NCBI RefSeq assembly: GCF_947496995.1
Contig: NZ_CANMFD010000001.1
Span: 1,174,692-1,238,691 of the forward strand
From: an uncultured Roseibium sp.
GTDB lineage: Bacteria > Pseudomonadota > Alphaproteobacteria > Rhizobiales > Stappiaceae
DNA: 64,000 nt
Direction: 5' to 3'
The position numbers and the translations under genes are program-made. The notes beneath the pieces are model-generated. The model searched no databases. It was not told the origin of the DNA and worked only from the letters and a program-made list of their open reading frames with translations. Below, in pieces: positions 20,443 to 30,627 of the stretch (within the stretch, counting starts at the first letter, position 1; each line of letters begins with the position of its first letter).

Positions 20443-21369
20443 TCACCGAACCAGCACGGAAATTGTCCTGTCCGCCGCCTGGATCTCCAGTGGGGTCGTG
20501 CCGAACGGATCTCCGTCGATCTGGGCGGCGACAGGGCCTGCCGCCGTGATGGTGGCGCTGGTAAACGGTTTGACGATTGCGCCGCGCGCCTTGTGAATGC
20601 GCCCGGACAGTAGCGCGATGCCGTAGAGGATCGAGGACCAGGGATCGTCTTTCTCCAGCACCAGCATATGCAGTCCCGGATCGGTGGCCTTACCGGGACA
20701 GATGACGAAGGGGCCACCATAGTGCCGGACGTTGCTGGCAACGGCGAGCTTGCCGGTGATCGTGTCGCCGTCCAGGGTGATCGCCAGCGGAGTTGTTGCC
20801 TTGCGGGTGAGCCCGGTTCTGATCGCGGTGATCACATAGGCCAGCTTGCCGAAGCGCCGCTTCAGGGCGAGCGGAACCGCATGGACGACCTCCGCGTCGA
20901 AACCGGCGGAAGCCATCAGGACGAAGGGATGCCCGTTTGCCAGGCCGTAGTGCAGCTGGCTGGTTTTCTGCCGTGCGATGATGTCGGCGATGGCGCGCGC
21001 ATTGCGGGGCAGACCCAGCTCCAGGGCCAGAACATTCGCCGTGCCGAAGGGGATCACCGCCAGTTGCGGCGGATTGGGATGAGACTGAAAGCCGGTCAGC
21101 GCCTCGTTGATCGACCCGTCCCCGCCGGCAACGGCCAGCGTCCGCACGCGCAGGTCCGGATCGGCGCAGATCGTGCCGATTTCGCCGGCATGACGGGTCA
21201 GTCTGATTTCGGCCTTGCAGCCGTGCCACTCAAGACGCGCTCGAACCTCTTCCAGAAATCCGGCGTTGTAACCGCCTGAGGTCGGATTGGCCATGATCAG
21301 CACAGAACCGGGTAAAACCGGCTGCGGCGGGGACGGCGAAGGGGAGACGGACCGCCTGAAAACGCTCAC
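20443..21369 (-). CDS. Diacylglycerol/lipid kinase family protein (YegS-like)
   Basis: The 308-residue protein has the diacylglycerol kinase catalytic fold: ANPTSGGYNAGFLEEV near the N-terminus, the nucleotide motif VAGGDGSINEAL, and IPFGTANVLALELG. The C-terminal half has GFDAEVVHAVP and ends in QIDGDPFG and beta strands typical of the YegS/DgkB class. It phosphorylates a lipid alcohol; the substrate is unknown. I chose the GTG at 21369, with AAGGA 6 bases upstream. An ATG at 21390 would add seven residues. It follows rnhA on the same strand. Confidence 0.9.
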   Translation of the reverse strand: MSVFRRSVSPSPSPPQPVLPGSVLIMANPTSGGYNAGFLEEVRARLEWHGCKAEIRLTRHAGEIGTICADPDLRVRTLAVAGGDGSINEALTGFQSHPNPPQLAVIPFGTANVLALELGLPRNARAIADIIARQKTSQLHYGLANGHPFVLMASAGFDAEVVHAVPLALKRRFGKLAYVITAIRTGLTRKATTPLAITLDGDTITGKLAVASNVRHYGGPFVICPGKATDPGLHMLVLEKDDPWSSILYGIALLSGRIHKARGAIVKPFTSATITAAGPVAAQIDGDPFGTTPLEIQAADRTISVLVR

Positions 21370-21403
21370 GGGAAATCCTTTGCGTGTCACTCCGGGACCG
21401 CGA

Positions 21404-21856
21404 TTATGCGCCGTCCTTGTAGGGAGCCATGCCGCTCCGTGCCAGTTCGTCTGCGCGCTCGTTGTCCGGATGTCCCGCGTGCCCCTTGACCCAATGCCAG
21501 GTCACGTCGTGACGTTCGCGAGCTGCATCGAGAGCCTGCCAGAGATCGGCATTCTTGACCGATTTGTTCTGGGAGGTGCGCCAGTTCTTACGCTTCCAGC
21601 CTTCGATCCACTCGTTGATGCCGCTGCGAACATAGGTGCTGTCCGTGTAAAGGTCGACGGCGCAGGGACGGGTGAGAGCCTTAAGGGCCTCGATAGCCGC
21701 GGTCAGCTCCATCCTGTTGTTGGTGGTTTCCTCTTCGCCGCCGCACAGTTCCTTCTCGCGCTCGCCGAAACGCAGGATGACACCCCAGCCGCCGGGACCC
21801 GGATTGCCCGAACAGGCGCCGTCCGTATAGATCGTCACTCGGTTTGCATTGCTCAT
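21404..21856 (-). CDS. rnhA: Ribonuclease HI
   Basis: RNase HI cuts the RNA strand of RNA-DNA hybrids. The 150-residue enzyme shows all four catalytic acids: the Asp in [17 protein letters not shown], the Glu in [12 protein letters not shown], the Asp in [12 protein letters not shown], and the Asp in [11 protein letters not shown]. Length is standard. Its start codon overlaps the thrB stop by 3 bases (ATGA), so it is translated after thrB in the ispH-thrB-rnhA operon. Confidence 0.97.
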   Translation of the reverse strand: MSNANRVTIYTDGACSGNPGPGGWGVILRFGEREKELCGGEEETTNNRMELTAAIEALKALTRPCAVDLYTDSTYVRSGINEWIEGWKRKNWRTSQNKSVKNADLWQALDAARERHDVTWHWVKGHAGHPDNERADELARSGMAPYKDGA

Positions 21857-22818
21857 TGTTCCAGCCCGTAAGCCTCCGCGCTGTCGATGGTCTGGTGGAA
21901 CCTGAGCTTCTTCAGATATTCCAGCGGGTCTTTCGGTGTCACCAGCGCGCCTTCGGGAACGCTCAGCCAGTCGTAAAGGCGCGTGAGCAGGAACCTGAGG
22001 GCGGCTCCCCGGCAGAGGGTCGGCAGCGCGGCATATTCCGTCGATGTCAGCGGCCGGACGGAGGTGTACCCCTTCAGCAGCGCGCGCGCCTTGGTCACGT
22101 TGAACGCCCCGTCCAGTTCAAAGCACCACGCATTCAGGCAGATGGCGATGTCATAGGCGAAGGCGTCGTTGCAGGCGAAATAGAAATCGATCAGGCCAGA
22201 CAGTTGATCGCCCAGAAAAAACACGTTGTCCGGAAAGAGGTCCGCATGGATCACCCCGGCCGGCAGATCGGACGGCCAGGCGGCTTCCAGATGATCGAGT
22301 TCGCGTGAAATTTCCGCGCCGAGACCCGGCTGGACGCTGTCGCTGCGCGCGCCGCACTGGTCGAACAGCGGCCGCCAGCCACTGACATCGAGGGCATTTT
22401 TGCGGAAACCTTCGTAGTCCATGCCGTCCAGGTGCAGCTCGGCCATGGCCTTGCCGAGTTCGCCGCAATGATCGGTGCGCGGGCGTCTGACCCACATGCC
22501 TTCCAGAAATGTCACCAGCGCCGCGGGACGCCCGGCCAGCGTGCCGAGCAGCTTGCCATCCTTTGAAGGAACCGGTGTAGGGCAGGAAAGTCCCTTGCCG
22601 GCCAGATGCCCCAGAAGATTGAGAAAATAAGGCAGATCGTCCGGGTTCACCCGCTTCTCGTAAAGCGTCAGGATGTAGGACGCCTTGTCGGTGTGGACCA
22701 GAAAGTTGCTGTTTTCGACGCCTTCGGCAATGCCTTTGAAGGACAGGAGGCGGCCAACGTCATAGCCGCCGATGAAGCGGTCGAGTTCCTCATCGGTTAC
22801 TTCGGTATAGACAGCCAT
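21853..22818 (-). CDS. thrB: Homoserine kinase (ThrB, choline-kinase-like type)
   Basis: This ThrB phosphorylates homoserine to O-phosphohomoserine for threonine synthase. It is the aminoglycoside-phosphotransferase-fold type typical of alpha- and some gammaproteobacteria, not the GHMP type of E. coli. The 321-residue protein starts [12 protein letters not shown], with [15 protein letters not shown], the catalytic loop [14 protein letters not shown], and the metal-binding [13 protein letters not shown]. The start at 22818 gives the standard N-terminus. It lies 4 bases after ispH and overlaps rnhA. Confidence 0.96.
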   Translation of the reverse strand: MAVYTEVTDEELDRFIGGYDVGRLLSFKGIAEGVENSNFLVHTDKASYILTLYEKRVNPDDLPYFLNLLGHLAGKGLSCPTPVPSKDGKLLGTLAGRPAALVTFLEGMWVRRPRTDHCGELGKAMAELHLDGMDYEGFRKNALDVSGWRPLFDQCGARSDSVQPGLGAEISRELDHLEAAWPSDLPAGVIHADLFPDNVFFLGDQLSGLIDFYFACNDAFAYDIAICLNAWCFELDGAFNVTKARALLKGYTSVRPLTSTEYAALPTLCRGAALRFLLTRLYDWLSVPEGALVTPKDPLEYLKKLRFHQTIDSAEAYGLEQ

Positions 22819-22822
22819 TATC

Positions 22823-23821
22823 TTATCCGCTGGCCGCCTGAGCGGGCGGGACCGGGTCCCGCAGCTCACGTGGCAGGTTGAAGGAAATCGTTTCCTCGGC
22901 AGTGCGCACCGTTTCGACGGTGACGTCGAACCGGTCAGAGAAAGCGCTGATGATTTCCTCTACCAGAGTTTCGGGCGCGGATGCACCCGCTGTCAGGCCC
23001 AGCGAGCCAATCCCTTCGAAATCCTGCCAGTCGATGTCGCTTGCGCGCTGGATAAGTACGGCGGTTTTGCAGCCCGCACGCTCCGCCACTTCCCGCAAAC
23101 GCTGAGAGTTGGAGGAGTTCGGCGCGCCGACAACGATCATCGCGTCAACTCCGGGAGCGACATGCTTGACCGCTTCCTGGCGATTGGTCGTCGCGTAGCA
23201 GATGTCTTCCTTGTGCGGCGCCACGATCTCCGGGAATCGCTCCTGCAGCACGGCAACGATGCCGGCGGTATCGTCCACCGACAGGGTGGTCTGGGTAATA
23301 TAGGCGAGCGGACGGTCCGAGCGCGGCGTATAGCGGCGCGCGTCGTCCTCGGTCTCGATCAGGCTGACGATGCCGTCCGGAAGCTGCCCCATGGTGCCGA
23401 TCACTTCCGGGTGGCCCTGGTGACCGATCAGGAGAACCTCCCGGTCGCGCCGGAAATGGATCTCCGCTTCCTTGTGAACCTTGGAAACCAGCGGGCAGGT
23501 CGCATCCAGATAGAACATGTTGCGGGTGCGGGCGTCCTCCGGCACCGCCTTGGGAACACCATGGGCGGAAAAAATCACCGGTCTGCCTGCATCTTCCGCC
23601 GGTATTTCCTCCAGCTCCTCGACAAACACGGCTCCCTTGGCCTTCAGCCCGTCCACCACGAATTTGTTGTGAACGATCTCATGGCGCACATAGACCGGCC
23701 GTCCGTATTTCTCCAGGGCGAGTTCCACGATCTGGATGGCCCTGTCCACGCCGGCGCAGAAGCCGCGCGGCGCGCAGAGCCGGATGGAAAGCGGTGGTTT
23801 TTGCAGCGGGGTTTCAGTCAT
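22823..23821 (-). CDS. ispH: 4-hydroxy-3-methylbut-2-enyl diphosphate reductase
   Basis: IspH (LytB) catalyses the last step of the MEP pathway, making IPP and DMAPP with a [4Fe-4S] cluster. The three cluster cysteines are in [27 protein letters not shown] and [14 protein letters not shown]. Substrate-binding motifs [12 protein letters not shown] and [11 protein letters not shown] are present. The ATG at 23821 gives 332 residues, the usual length; longer in-frame starts are unlikely. It leads the ispH-thrB-rnhA operon. Confidence 0.97.
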   Translation of the reverse strand: MTETPLQKPPLSIRLCAPRGFCAGVDRAIQIVELALEKYGRPVYVRHEIVHNKFVVDGLKAKGAVFVEELEEIPAEDAGRPVIFSAHGVPKAVPEDARTRNMFYLDATCPLVSKVHKEAEIHFRRDREVLLIGHQGHPEVIGTMGQLPDGIVSLIETEDDARRYTPRSDRPLAYITQTTLSVDDTAGIVAVLQERFPEIVAPHKEDICYATTNRQEAVKHVAPGVDAMIVVGAPNSSNSQRLREVAERAGCKTAVLIQRASDIDWQDFEGIGSLGLTAGASAPETLVEEIISAFSDRFDVTVETVRTAEETISFNLPRELRDPVPPAQAASG

Positions 23822-24034
23822 GGCGCACTTTCGGCAAACTTTTATGGCCGCAATAAGGGCTTGCAGGTCCACCCTGTCAAGGGAGAGCGGAGCCTGCGCG
23901 GCAAAATGAGCTGCTTCACGCATTGCTGTCAGCGGCTCTCGCCAACCAAATGTGTAGCTGCTATGAAGCTCCGCCAGGTTACTTTGCATTCAAGTGGACA
24001 GAATATGATCAGTGCGTTTCAAGCCGTAACCAAG

Positions 24035-24586
24035 ATGAAACTCAAGACGGCATTCGCGATTTGTATCGGCGCGGCGGCGCTGGGCGGATGCGGCGGAGCC
24101 GAAAGCGTTGCCGGAAAGATCATCACGGGTGGCCAGGAGCCGATTGAAATATCGCCCGAGACCTTCGCGCCGCCGGTTCCCTGTCCACCGATGCAGCTCA
24201 AGCTGAACACCTACCTGATCATGAAATACGTCCGCGGCAAGGAAAATGAGCCCGATGGACTTCTTTATCAGGCAACCGTGGAAGACTGGGCAAACACCTG
24301 CACCCAGGGACCCGACGGCCGGAGACAGATGAAACTCGGGTTTTCGGGCGATGTGACCTCCGGTCCCGCCTGGAAGGGCGGTGAAGTGATCCTGCCGTTG
24401 CGTGTCGCCATTGTTCCCGGCGGCACCGATGCGAAACCCCTGGTGTCCGAGGTTCTGAAAATACCGGTCACTGTCGGTGCCGGCTCCCCGAGCGAGACCT
24501 GGACGCTGATCGAGGACAAGTTCACCGTCGCACCGGACCAGAGCGTCAAGGTTGTCTTCGGATTCGACGATGGCGGCCGTCGCTGA
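24035..24586 (+). CDS. Hypothetical lipoprotein
   Basis: I do not recognise a family. The 183-residue product has a clear lipoprotein signal (MKLKTAFAICIGAAALGGC) with the lipobox cysteine at about residue 19, so it should be lipid-anchored in the envelope. The mature part is beta-rich with a conserved-looking segment VPCPPMQLKLNTYLIMKY and two more cysteines. It is divergent from ispH and followed by a hairpin. An ATG at 24005 would add ten residues. No neighbour suggests a function. Confidence 0.75.
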   Translation: MKLKTAFAICIGAAALGGCGGAESVAGKIITGGQEPIEISPETFAPPVPCPPMQLKLNTYLIMKYVRGKENEPDGLLYQATVEDWANTCTQGPDGRRQMKLGFSGDVTSGPAWKGGEVILPLRVAIVPGGTDAKPLVSEVLKIPVTVGAGSPSETWTLIEDKFTVAPDQSVKVVFGFDDGGRR

Positions 24587-24602
24587 TTACTGAAAACTGG
24601 AT

Positions 24603-24628
24603 TTGCCGGGTGCGATTGTGCCCGGCAA
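24603..24628 (+). terminator. Hairpin after the lipoprotein gene
   Basis: An 8-bp stem, ttgccggg (24603-24610) with cccggcaa (24621-24628), lies 17 bases after the stop. It is followed by only a short TTT, so termination may be weak. Confidence 0.5.
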
Positions 24629-24734
24629 TTTGGCGATGTTGCGATGTCGCATATTGACAAGACTATGTCCGCCTCGCACAATCGCCGCCTCAGATCAGGA
24701 TCGTTCCCTGATTGGCGTGGCAGCACGCTGACGC

Positions 24735-24940
24735 AAGTGCGGGAGAGGCCGGGTTGAATGATCCCGGCGCCGAAGGAGCAACCGCCCCGGAAACTCTCAG
24801 GCAAAAGGACCGCACGAGCCAAAACGCTCTGGAAAGCAGTGCTCCGCAACTGGATTCGCGGACTGCTCACCGAAGGAGTAACTGCTGGGCGCCTGACTGG
24901 CGTTCGCGGGAAATCTCTCAGGTACTCGGACAGAGGGGGT
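24735..24940 (+). promoter_or_regulatory. Tandem glycine riboswitch
   Basis: Two glycine aptamers lie in series upstream of gcvT. Aptamer 1 (about 24738-24815) has the typical GGGAGAG ... CCGAAGGAGCAA ... AACTCTCAGGCAAAAGGAC pattern. Aptamer 2 (about 24827-24939) has ACCGAAGGAGTAA ... AATCTCTCAGGTACTCGGACAGAGG. The linker is short, as in cooperative tandem glycine riboswitches. In this class glycine binding usually turns the gcv genes on. Downstream, acggtc (24966-24971) can pair with gaccgt (24997-25002), which overlaps the gcvT ribosome site, so control may be at translation; that last point is inference. Confidence 0.95.
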
Positions 24941-25004
24941 GCAGACAGGCCGGGTCCCCGACAGGACGGTCTGGGACTGCGCAACCCCGATACGAGGACC
25001 GTTC

Positions 25005-26156
25005 ATGGCGGATGCCGCTGCAGAGACCGATCTCAAACAAACGCCTCTTCATGATCTTCATGTGGAACTAGGTGCCCGGATGGTGCCTTTCGCGGGCTAT
25101 TCCATGCCGGTTCAGTACAAGGCCGGCATTATGGCCGAGCATCTGCAAACCCGGTCGAAGGCCGGGTTGTTCGATGTCTCCCATATGGGTCAGGCAATCC
25201 TGATCGGTCCGGATCACGAGACCACAGCCCGCGCGCTCGAAGCGCTGACCCCGTCCAGTTTCGTGGAGCTTGGCCACGGCCGGCAGCGCTATAGCGTGCT
25301 CCTCAACGAAGAGGGGGGCATCATCGATGACCTCATGGTCTCGCGGCCTGTTTCGGAAGAAGATGACGGCAAGCTGATGCTGGTCGTCAATGCCGCGCGC
25401 AAGGATGTCGACTACGCACATTTTCGCGACAGGCTCCCGGAAAACGTCAGGCTTCAGGTGATCGAGGACCGGGCGCTGATCGCCGTGCAGGGGCCTGCAG
25501 CTGTTGCCGCCGTTGCCGCGCACGCGCCCAAGGTCACCGATCTTGCCTTCATGTCCGCCGCTCCCATGGAATTCGACGGCATCGAATGCCACATCGCCCG
25601 TGCCGGCTATACAGGTGAGGACGGCGTCGAAATGTCTGTTCCGGCCGGCGCCGCGGAAGCCGTCGCCCGGGCGCTGCTTGCCGACGATCGGGTGGAGCCA
25701 ATAGGGCTGGGTGCCCGCGACAGCCTGCGCCTCGAGGCCGGGCTCTGCCTCTACGGTCACGATATCGACGAGACCACCTCTCCCGTGGAAGGGGCGATCA
25801 CCTTCTGCATGCAGAAGCGCCGCCGGGAAGAAGGTGGATTTCCCGGAGACGAACGCATTCAGGCGGAATTGAAGGACGGTCCCGGCCGGGTTCGCGTGGG
25901 CCTGCGCCTTGATGGCAAGGCGCCCGCCCGCGAGGGCGCCGAGATCGCCTTGCCGGACGGTCCGGTGATCGGAACGGTGACCTCGGGAGGGTTTGCTCCG
26001 ACCGTGGGCGCTCCCATTGCGATGGGCTATGTGCCCGTCGAACATTCCGGCGCCGGTACCGCTCTTGAGCTGATCGTGCGAGGCCGTCGGCTGCCGGCAA
26101 CCGTCGCGGACATGCCCTTCGTGCCGAACCGCTATTACCGCAAACCCAAATCCTGA
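25005..26156 (+). CDS. gcvT: Glycine cleavage system aminomethyltransferase (T protein)
   Basis: GcvT moves the methylene carbon from the aminomethyl-lipoyl H protein to tetrahydrofolate and releases ammonia. The 383-residue protein has LHDLHVELGARMVPFAGY near the start, FDVSHMGQ, the folate-site aspartate region in ARAGYTGEDGVEM, and GLGARDSLRLEAGLCLYG. The ATG at 25005 has GAGGA at 24994-24998. It is the first gene after the glycine riboswitch and is followed by gcvH. Confidence 0.96.
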   Translation: MADAAAETDLKQTPLHDLHVELGARMVPFAGYSMPVQYKAGIMAEHLQTRSKAGLFDVSHMGQAILIGPDHETTARALEALTPSSFVELGHGRQRYSVLLNEEGGIIDDLMVSRPVSEEDDGKLMLVVNAARKDVDYAHFRDRLPENVRLQVIEDRALIAVQGPAAVAAVAAHAPKVTDLAFMSAAPMEFDGIECHIARAGYTGEDGVEMSVPAGAAEAVARALLADDRVEPIGLGARDSLRLEAGLCLYGHDIDETTSPVEGAITFCMQKRRREEGGFPGDERIQAELKDGPGRVRVGLRLDGKAPAREGAEIALPDGPVIGTVTSGGFAPTVGAPIAMGYVPVEHSGAGTALELIVRGRRLPATVADMPFVPNRYYRKPKS

Positions 26157-26180
26157 TTTTTCTGAAATGGACGCACAGCA

Positions 26181-26552
26181 ATGACCATCTATTACTCCAA
26201 GGACCACGAGTGGATTTCCGTCGAAGGCGACATCGCCACGGTCGGCATCACCACCTATGCCCAGGAACAGCTTGGCGATGTGGTTTATGTCGAATTGCCG
26301 GAAGCGGGCAGGGAGATGTCCCAGGGCGATGAAGCCGCCGTTGTCGAATCGGTCAAGGCCGCCAGTGAGGTCTACGCGCCGATCGACGGGGAAGTGGTCG
26401 AGGCCAACGCCGTGCTGGCCGACGAACCGGCCAAGGTCAATGAAGACCCTGAAGGCGGCGCATGGTTCCTGAAGATGAAGGTCGGTGACCCCGGCCAGCT
26501 TTCGGACCTGATGGATCAGGCCGCCTACAAGGCATACGTGGAGACTTTGTGA
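26181..26552 (+). CDS. gcvH: Glycine cleavage system H protein
   Basis: GcvH is the lipoyl carrier that shuttles the aminomethyl group among the P, T and L proteins. The 123-residue protein has [18 protein letters not shown] near the start and the lipoylation lysine in [18 protein letters not shown]. Length is standard. It starts 24 bases after gcvT and the OsmC gene follows 4 bases after its stop. Confidence 0.97.
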   Translation: MTIYYSKDHEWISVEGDIATVGITTYAQEQLGDVVYVELPEAGREMSQGDEAAVVESVKAASEVYAPIDGEVVEANAVLADEPAKVNEDPEGGAWFLKMKVGDPGQLSDLMDQAAYKAYVETL

Positions 26553-26556
26553 CATC

Positions 26557-27042
26557 ATGGCAGGGCATTATTATTCGGCTCAGATAGAGTGGGCATGCGA
26601 CGGTGACTACGCTGCAAATGCGTATTCACGGGGACACATCTGGCGTTTTGACGGCGGATTGGAGATCCCGGCAAGCTCATCGCCGACAGTGGTGCCCCTG
26701 CCGCATTCCGTCGAAGCGGCCATCGATCCGGAAGAAGCCTTCGTCGCTGCCATCTCCTCCTGCCATATGTTGTCATTTCTGGATCTTGCGCGCCGGGCGG
26801 GCTTCATCGTCGCCAGCTACCGGGACGATGCACAGGGCCAGATGAGCCGTGTGGCAAGAGCCAAGATGGCGATCACGAAAGTGGTTCTGCGTCCGCTGGT
26901 CACGCTTGTCGCCGACAAGGATCCGGATCCGACATGGCTGACCGATCTGCACGAGAAGGCGCATGAGATCTGCTTCATCGCCAATTCCGTAAAGTGCGAG
27001 ATCGTTCTGGAACCGGAGCCGCTGAAGCTGGTCGCGCCTTGA
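26557..27042 (+). CDS. OsmC family peroxidase-like protein
   Basis: OsmC/Ohr proteins reduce organic hydroperoxides through two cysteines. In this 161-residue protein they appear in AAISSCHMLSFLDLARRAG and HEKAHEICFIANSVK, and the N-terminal beta domain begins YYSAQIEW. The gene sits inside the glycine cleavage operon, 4 bases after gcvH and before gcvPA, so it is probably co-transcribed and under glycine control. A palindromic repeat lies between it and gcvPA. Confidence 0.9.
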   Translation: MAGHYYSAQIEWACDGDYAANAYSRGHIWRFDGGLEIPASSSPTVVPLPHSVEAAIDPEEAFVAAISSCHMLSFLDLARRAGFIVASYRDDAQGQMSRVARAKMAITKVVLRPLVTLVADKDPDPTWLTDLHEKAHEICFIANSVKCEIVLEPEPLKLVAP

Positions 27043-27111
27043 AGTCAGGATCTGGTCGCGCAGGTATGCGGCCGGGTCCACCGTCGCGGACGGTGTCAAA
27101 GCTTTTCCTCC

Positions 27112-27200
27112 GTCATCCCGGACGGCGCTTCAGCGCCGAGCTGGGACCGGGGAACCCTGAGCCGGGAGTTTTTCGGCTCACTGGTCCCGGGTCCCGCGTT
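27112..27200. repeat. Palindromic intergenic repeat (CGTCATCCCGGA type)
   Basis: The 234-base gap between the OsmC gene and gcvPA holds a GC-rich palindromic element that starts with gtcatcccggacggcgc and contains nested inverted repeats (ggcgcttcagcgcc; gagccgg...cggctc). Related elements lie at 30.2-32.9 kb. It sits inside an operon and may process or attenuate the mRNA before gcvPA. Confidence 0.55.
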
Positions 27201-27276
27201 GTTCGCCCGGGAATATGAACCGGAAGGTTTGAGCTTACGCCGGCTAATTGATTTTGTAACTCTTGGGAGCTGCCTG

Positions 27277-28623
27277 ATGCGCTACCTGCCTTTAAACGAT
27301 ACCGACCGGAGCGACATGCTCGCGCGGATAGGCGTCGGTTCGATTGACGACCTGTTTGCGGATATTCCTGCAAATGTCCGCCTCAACGATCTTCTGGACC
27401 TTCCCGGACGCGCCACTGAAATGGAGGTCGAGCGCAGGCTCTCCGCCATGGCCGCGAAGAATACGTCCGCGGGGTCCGTTCCGTTTTTTGTCGGGGCAGG
27501 GGCCTACAAGCACCATGTTCCGGCCACCGTCGATCATCTGATCCAGCGCTCGGAATTCCTGACGTCCTACACGCCCTATCAGCCGGAAATCACGCAAGGC
27601 ACGCTGCAGTACCTGTTCGAGTTCCAGACCCAGGTTGCGCGTCTGACCGCCATGGATGTGGCCAATGCCTCCATGTATGACGGCTCGACCGGCACCGGCG
27701 AGGCCGTGCTGATGGCCCACCGCATTACCCGGCGCAACAAGGCGGTGCTGTCCGGCGGTCTGCATCCGCAATACCGCGCCGTGGTCGAAGGCCTGTCGGC
27801 GATGGCCGGCGACCAGGTGGTCAGCCTGCCGGCCGACCCGAGCGGCACCGAGGACATTCTTGCGCAGATCGACGACGAGACCTCCTGCGTTGTGGTCCAG
27901 TCGCCGTCCTTCTACGGTCAGCTGATCGATCTGAAGCCGATTGCCGAGAAGGCCCATGCCCACAAGGCCCTGCTGATCGCGGTCTTCACCGAAGTGGTCT
28001 CGCTCGGCCTGATCGAGCCGCCCGGAACGCAAGGCGCGGATATCGTGGTCGGCGAGGGCCAGTCCATCGGCAACGGCCTGAATTTCGGCGGGCCATACGT
28101 CGGCCTCTTCGCCACCCGCCAGAAATACGTCCGCCAGATGCCCGGGCGTCTGTGCGGCGAAACCGTGGACGCGGAAGGCAAGCGCGGTTTCGTGCTGACG
28201 CTGTCCACGCGCGAGCAGCACATCCGCCGTGACAAGGCGACGTCGAATATCTGCACCAACTCCGGCCTCTGCTGCCTCGCCTTCACCATCCACATGTCGC
28301 TGCTGGGGCAGGCGGGCTTGACGAAACTCGCCCGCGTCAACCACGCCAACGCGGTGAAGCTGAAGTCGCTTCTTGCCGGCGTTCCCGGTGTCGAGATTCT
28401 GAATTCGGCCTATTTCAACGAATTCACCATCGCCCTGCCGAAACCGGCCGGGGAAGTGGTGGAACGGCTTGCCGAACGCGGCATTCTCGCCGGGCTGCCG
28501 GTCTCCCGGCTGGAGCCGGACAACGGGGATATCGCCAATCTGCTGGTGGTCGCCTCGACCGAAGTCAACACGGATGAAGACCGCGCGGCCTTTGCGAGCG
28601 CGCTGAAGGAGGTGCTGGCATGA
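27277..28623 (+). CDS. gcvPA: Glycine dehydrogenase (decarboxylating) subunit 1
   Basis: This is the N-terminal half of the PLP-dependent P protein that decarboxylates glycine. In this organism the P protein is split into two subunits. The 448-residue protein begins [20 protein letters not shown] and contains [38 protein letters not shown], and [14 protein letters not shown]. The ATG at 27277 has GGGAG at 27265-27269. It overlaps gcvPB by 4 bases (ATGA). Confidence 0.96.
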   Translation: MRYLPLNDTDRSDMLARIGVGSIDDLFADIPANVRLNDLLDLPGRATEMEVERRLSAMAAKNTSAGSVPFFVGAGAYKHHVPATVDHLIQRSEFLTSYTPYQPEITQGTLQYLFEFQTQVARLTAMDVANASMYDGSTGTGEAVLMAHRITRRNKAVLSGGLHPQYRAVVEGLSAMAGDQVVSLPADPSGTEDILAQIDDETSCVVVQSPSFYGQLIDLKPIAEKAHAHKALLIAVFTEVVSLGLIEPPGTQGADIVVGEGQSIGNGLNFGGPYVGLFATRQKYVRQMPGRLCGETVDAEGKRGFVLTLSTREQHIRRDKATSNICTNSGLCCLAFTIHMSLLGQAGLTKLARVNHANAVKLKSLLAGVPGVEILNSAYFNEFTIALPKPAGEVVERLAERGILAGLPVSRLEPDNGDIANLLVVASTEVNTDEDRAAFASALKEVLA

Positions 28624-30212
28624 GCATGAACACGCAAGGGCGCCCGACCAGACCGGGCGAGGCGGACGGAGCCTTCCATCCCAAGACCTTCACCGGCAAC
28701 AGCGGGCTCGACATGGAAGAGCCGCTGATCTTCGAATTCGGGTCGCTGGAAACCACCGGTGTCGATCTGGACGAAGACGACGGTGTGGAATTCGAACTCG
28801 GCGGCCACAGGCGCCAGGCCGAAATCGGTCTGCCCGGCCTCGCCGAACCGGAAGCCATGCGCCACTACGTGCGCCTGTCGCGCAACAATTACGCGATCGA
28901 CAGCGGACTCTACCCGCTCGGCTCGTGCACCATGAAGCACAATCCTCGGCTGAACGAGAAGATGGCCCGTCTGCCGGGCTTCGGCGATATCCATCCCTTG
29001 CAGCCCGTCTCTTCCGTTCCGGGCGCGCTGGAGCTGATCGACGAACTGGCTCACTGGCTGATGGTATCCACCCACATGTCCGCCGTCGCCATGAGCCCGA
29101 AAGCCGGCGCCCACGGCGAATTATGCGGCATGATGGCGATCAAGGCGGCCCATACCGCCGCCGGACGTGACCCGAAGATCGTGCTGGTGCCGGAAAGCGC
29201 CCACGGCACCAATCCGGCAACCGCCGCGCTGCTCGGCTACAAGGTCGTCTCCATCGCCGCCAAGGACGATGGAACGGTCGATCTCGATGCCCTCAAGGCG
29301 ACAGCCGAGGAGCATACCGGCAATATCGCCGGCATCATGCTGACCAACCCGAACACCTGCGGGCTGTTCGAGCGCGACATCAAGCTGATCGCCGACCTGA
29401 TCCACGCCGCCGACGCCTATTTCTACTGCGACGGCGCCAACTTCAACGCCATTGTCGGCAAGGCGCGGCCAGGAGACCTCGGCGTCGACGCCATGCACAT
29501 CAACCTGCACAAGACCTTCTCCACGCCCCATGGCGGCGGCGGGCCGGGCTCCGGCCCCGTGGTCCTGTCCGAACGGCTGGCGCCTTTCGCACCGCTGCCT
29601 TTCATCCGCAAGACGCAGAGCGGGCTGGAACTGGTTGAAACCACATCGGCGACAACGGAGGGCGAGCAGCCCTTCGGCCGCATGACGGCTTTCCATGGCC
29701 AGATGGGCATGTATGTGCGCGCGCTCTCCTACATGATGAGCCACGGCTCGGACGGTCTGAAGCAGGCCTCCGAGGATGCGGTCCTCAACGCCAACTATAT
29801 CCGTGTCGGCCTGCAGGACCTGATGAGCCTTCCCTTCGGCGAGCGGCCCTGCATGCACGAAGTGCTGTTCGACGACAGCTTCCTGAAGGATACCGGCGTC
29901 ACGACGCTCGATTTCGCCAAGGCGATGATCGATGAGGGCTATCATCCGATGACGATGTATTTCCCGCTGGTTGTCCACGGGGCCATGCTGATCGAGCCGA
30001 CGGAATCTGAAAGCCGGGCTGCGCTCGACCTGTTCATCGCCACCATGCGCGACCTGGTCATGAGTGCCAAACGCGGCGAAACCGACCGGTTCTCCGGCGC
30101 GCCCTACCTGGCTCCGCGCCGCCGCCTGGACGAAACCGCCGCAGCCCGCAAACCGGTCCTGAAATGGACCGAACCCGAAGCGGCGGAAGTGAGCCCGGCC
30201 GCAGCGGAATAG
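28620..30212 (+). CDS. gcvPB: Glycine dehydrogenase (decarboxylating) subunit 2
   Basis: This is the C-terminal, PLP-binding half of the split P protein. The 530-residue subunit has [16 protein letters not shown] near the start, [18 protein letters not shown], and the PLP lysine in [19 protein letters not shown]. The C-terminal [14 protein letters not shown] is typical. It overlaps gcvPA and ends the operon; a hairpin (30244-30263) follows. Confidence 0.97.
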   Translation: MSMNTQGRPTRPGEADGAFHPKTFTGNSGLDMEEPLIFEFGSLETTGVDLDEDDGVEFELGGHRRQAEIGLPGLAEPEAMRHYVRLSRNNYAIDSGLYPLGSCTMKHNPRLNEKMARLPGFGDIHPLQPVSSVPGALELIDELAHWLMVSTHMSAVAMSPKAGAHGELCGMMAIKAAHTAAGRDPKIVLVPESAHGTNPATAALLGYKVVSIAAKDDGTVDLDALKATAEEHTGNIAGIMLTNPNTCGLFERDIKLIADLIHAADAYFYCDGANFNAIVGKARPGDLGVDAMHINLHKTFSTPHGGGGPGSGPVVLSERLAPFAPLPFIRKTQSGLELVETTSATTEGEQPFGRMTAFHGQMGMYVRALSYMMSHGSDGLKQASEDAVLNANYIRVGLQDLMSLPFGERPCMHEVLFDDSFLKDTGVTTLDFAKAMIDEGYHPMTMYFPLVVHGAMLIEPTESESRAALDLFIATMRDLVMSAKRGETDRFSGAPYLAPRRRLDETAAARKPVLKWTEPEAAEVSPAAAE

Positions 30213-30243
30213 GCGGCAGGCAGCCGGCCGATACGACAAGGAC

Positions 30244-30263
30244 ACCCCGGCTTCGGCCGGGGT
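30244..30263. repeat. TTCG-capped hairpin after gcvPB
   Basis: An 8-bp stem (accccggc/gccggggt) closes a TTCG tetraloop 31 bases after the gcvPB stop. No T-run follows. It could protect the 3' end of the gcv mRNA. Confidence 0.55.
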
Positions 30264-30288
30264 TCCAGACTGCTGACACACCCGACTT

Positions 30289-30474
30289 CGTCATTCCAGA
30301 AAAGTGCAGCAACGCTGCGCTCAGATCTGGAATCCAGCGCATATGAGCGAGCGGCAGCGAGCACAAAAATTAAATAAGCATTTGAAATTATTGAATTAAG
30401 GCGCGCCTTCGGCGCAGAATATGTCTGGATTCCAGATCGGCGCTCGACTGGCGCCTCACTTGTCTGGAATGACG
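30289..30474. repeat. Inverted pair of CGTCATTCCAGA repeats around an AT-rich core
   Basis: The 415-base gap 30213-30627 contains cgtcattccaga (30289-30300) facing its exact complement tctggaatgacg (30463-30474). Inside are second arms, agatctggaatcca and tctggattccagatc. The core near 30365-30400 is AT-rich. No gene is seen. The composite can fold into a long hairpin and is related to the other palindromic repeats in this part of the window. Confidence 0.6.
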
Positions 30475-30627
30475 CTGCAATCGGTCTTGCCGCGTGCTTC
30501 CGCCGGAAAGGGAAGGCGTGAGGACGGATAGTCCGGAATTGTTGCTGAACACACTGTTTCCTTAAAGTCAGACGGATTCCGGCTATAAGGACTGCTGGCA
30601 AGACGTCTGGCAAAGCGAAGGAAAACC

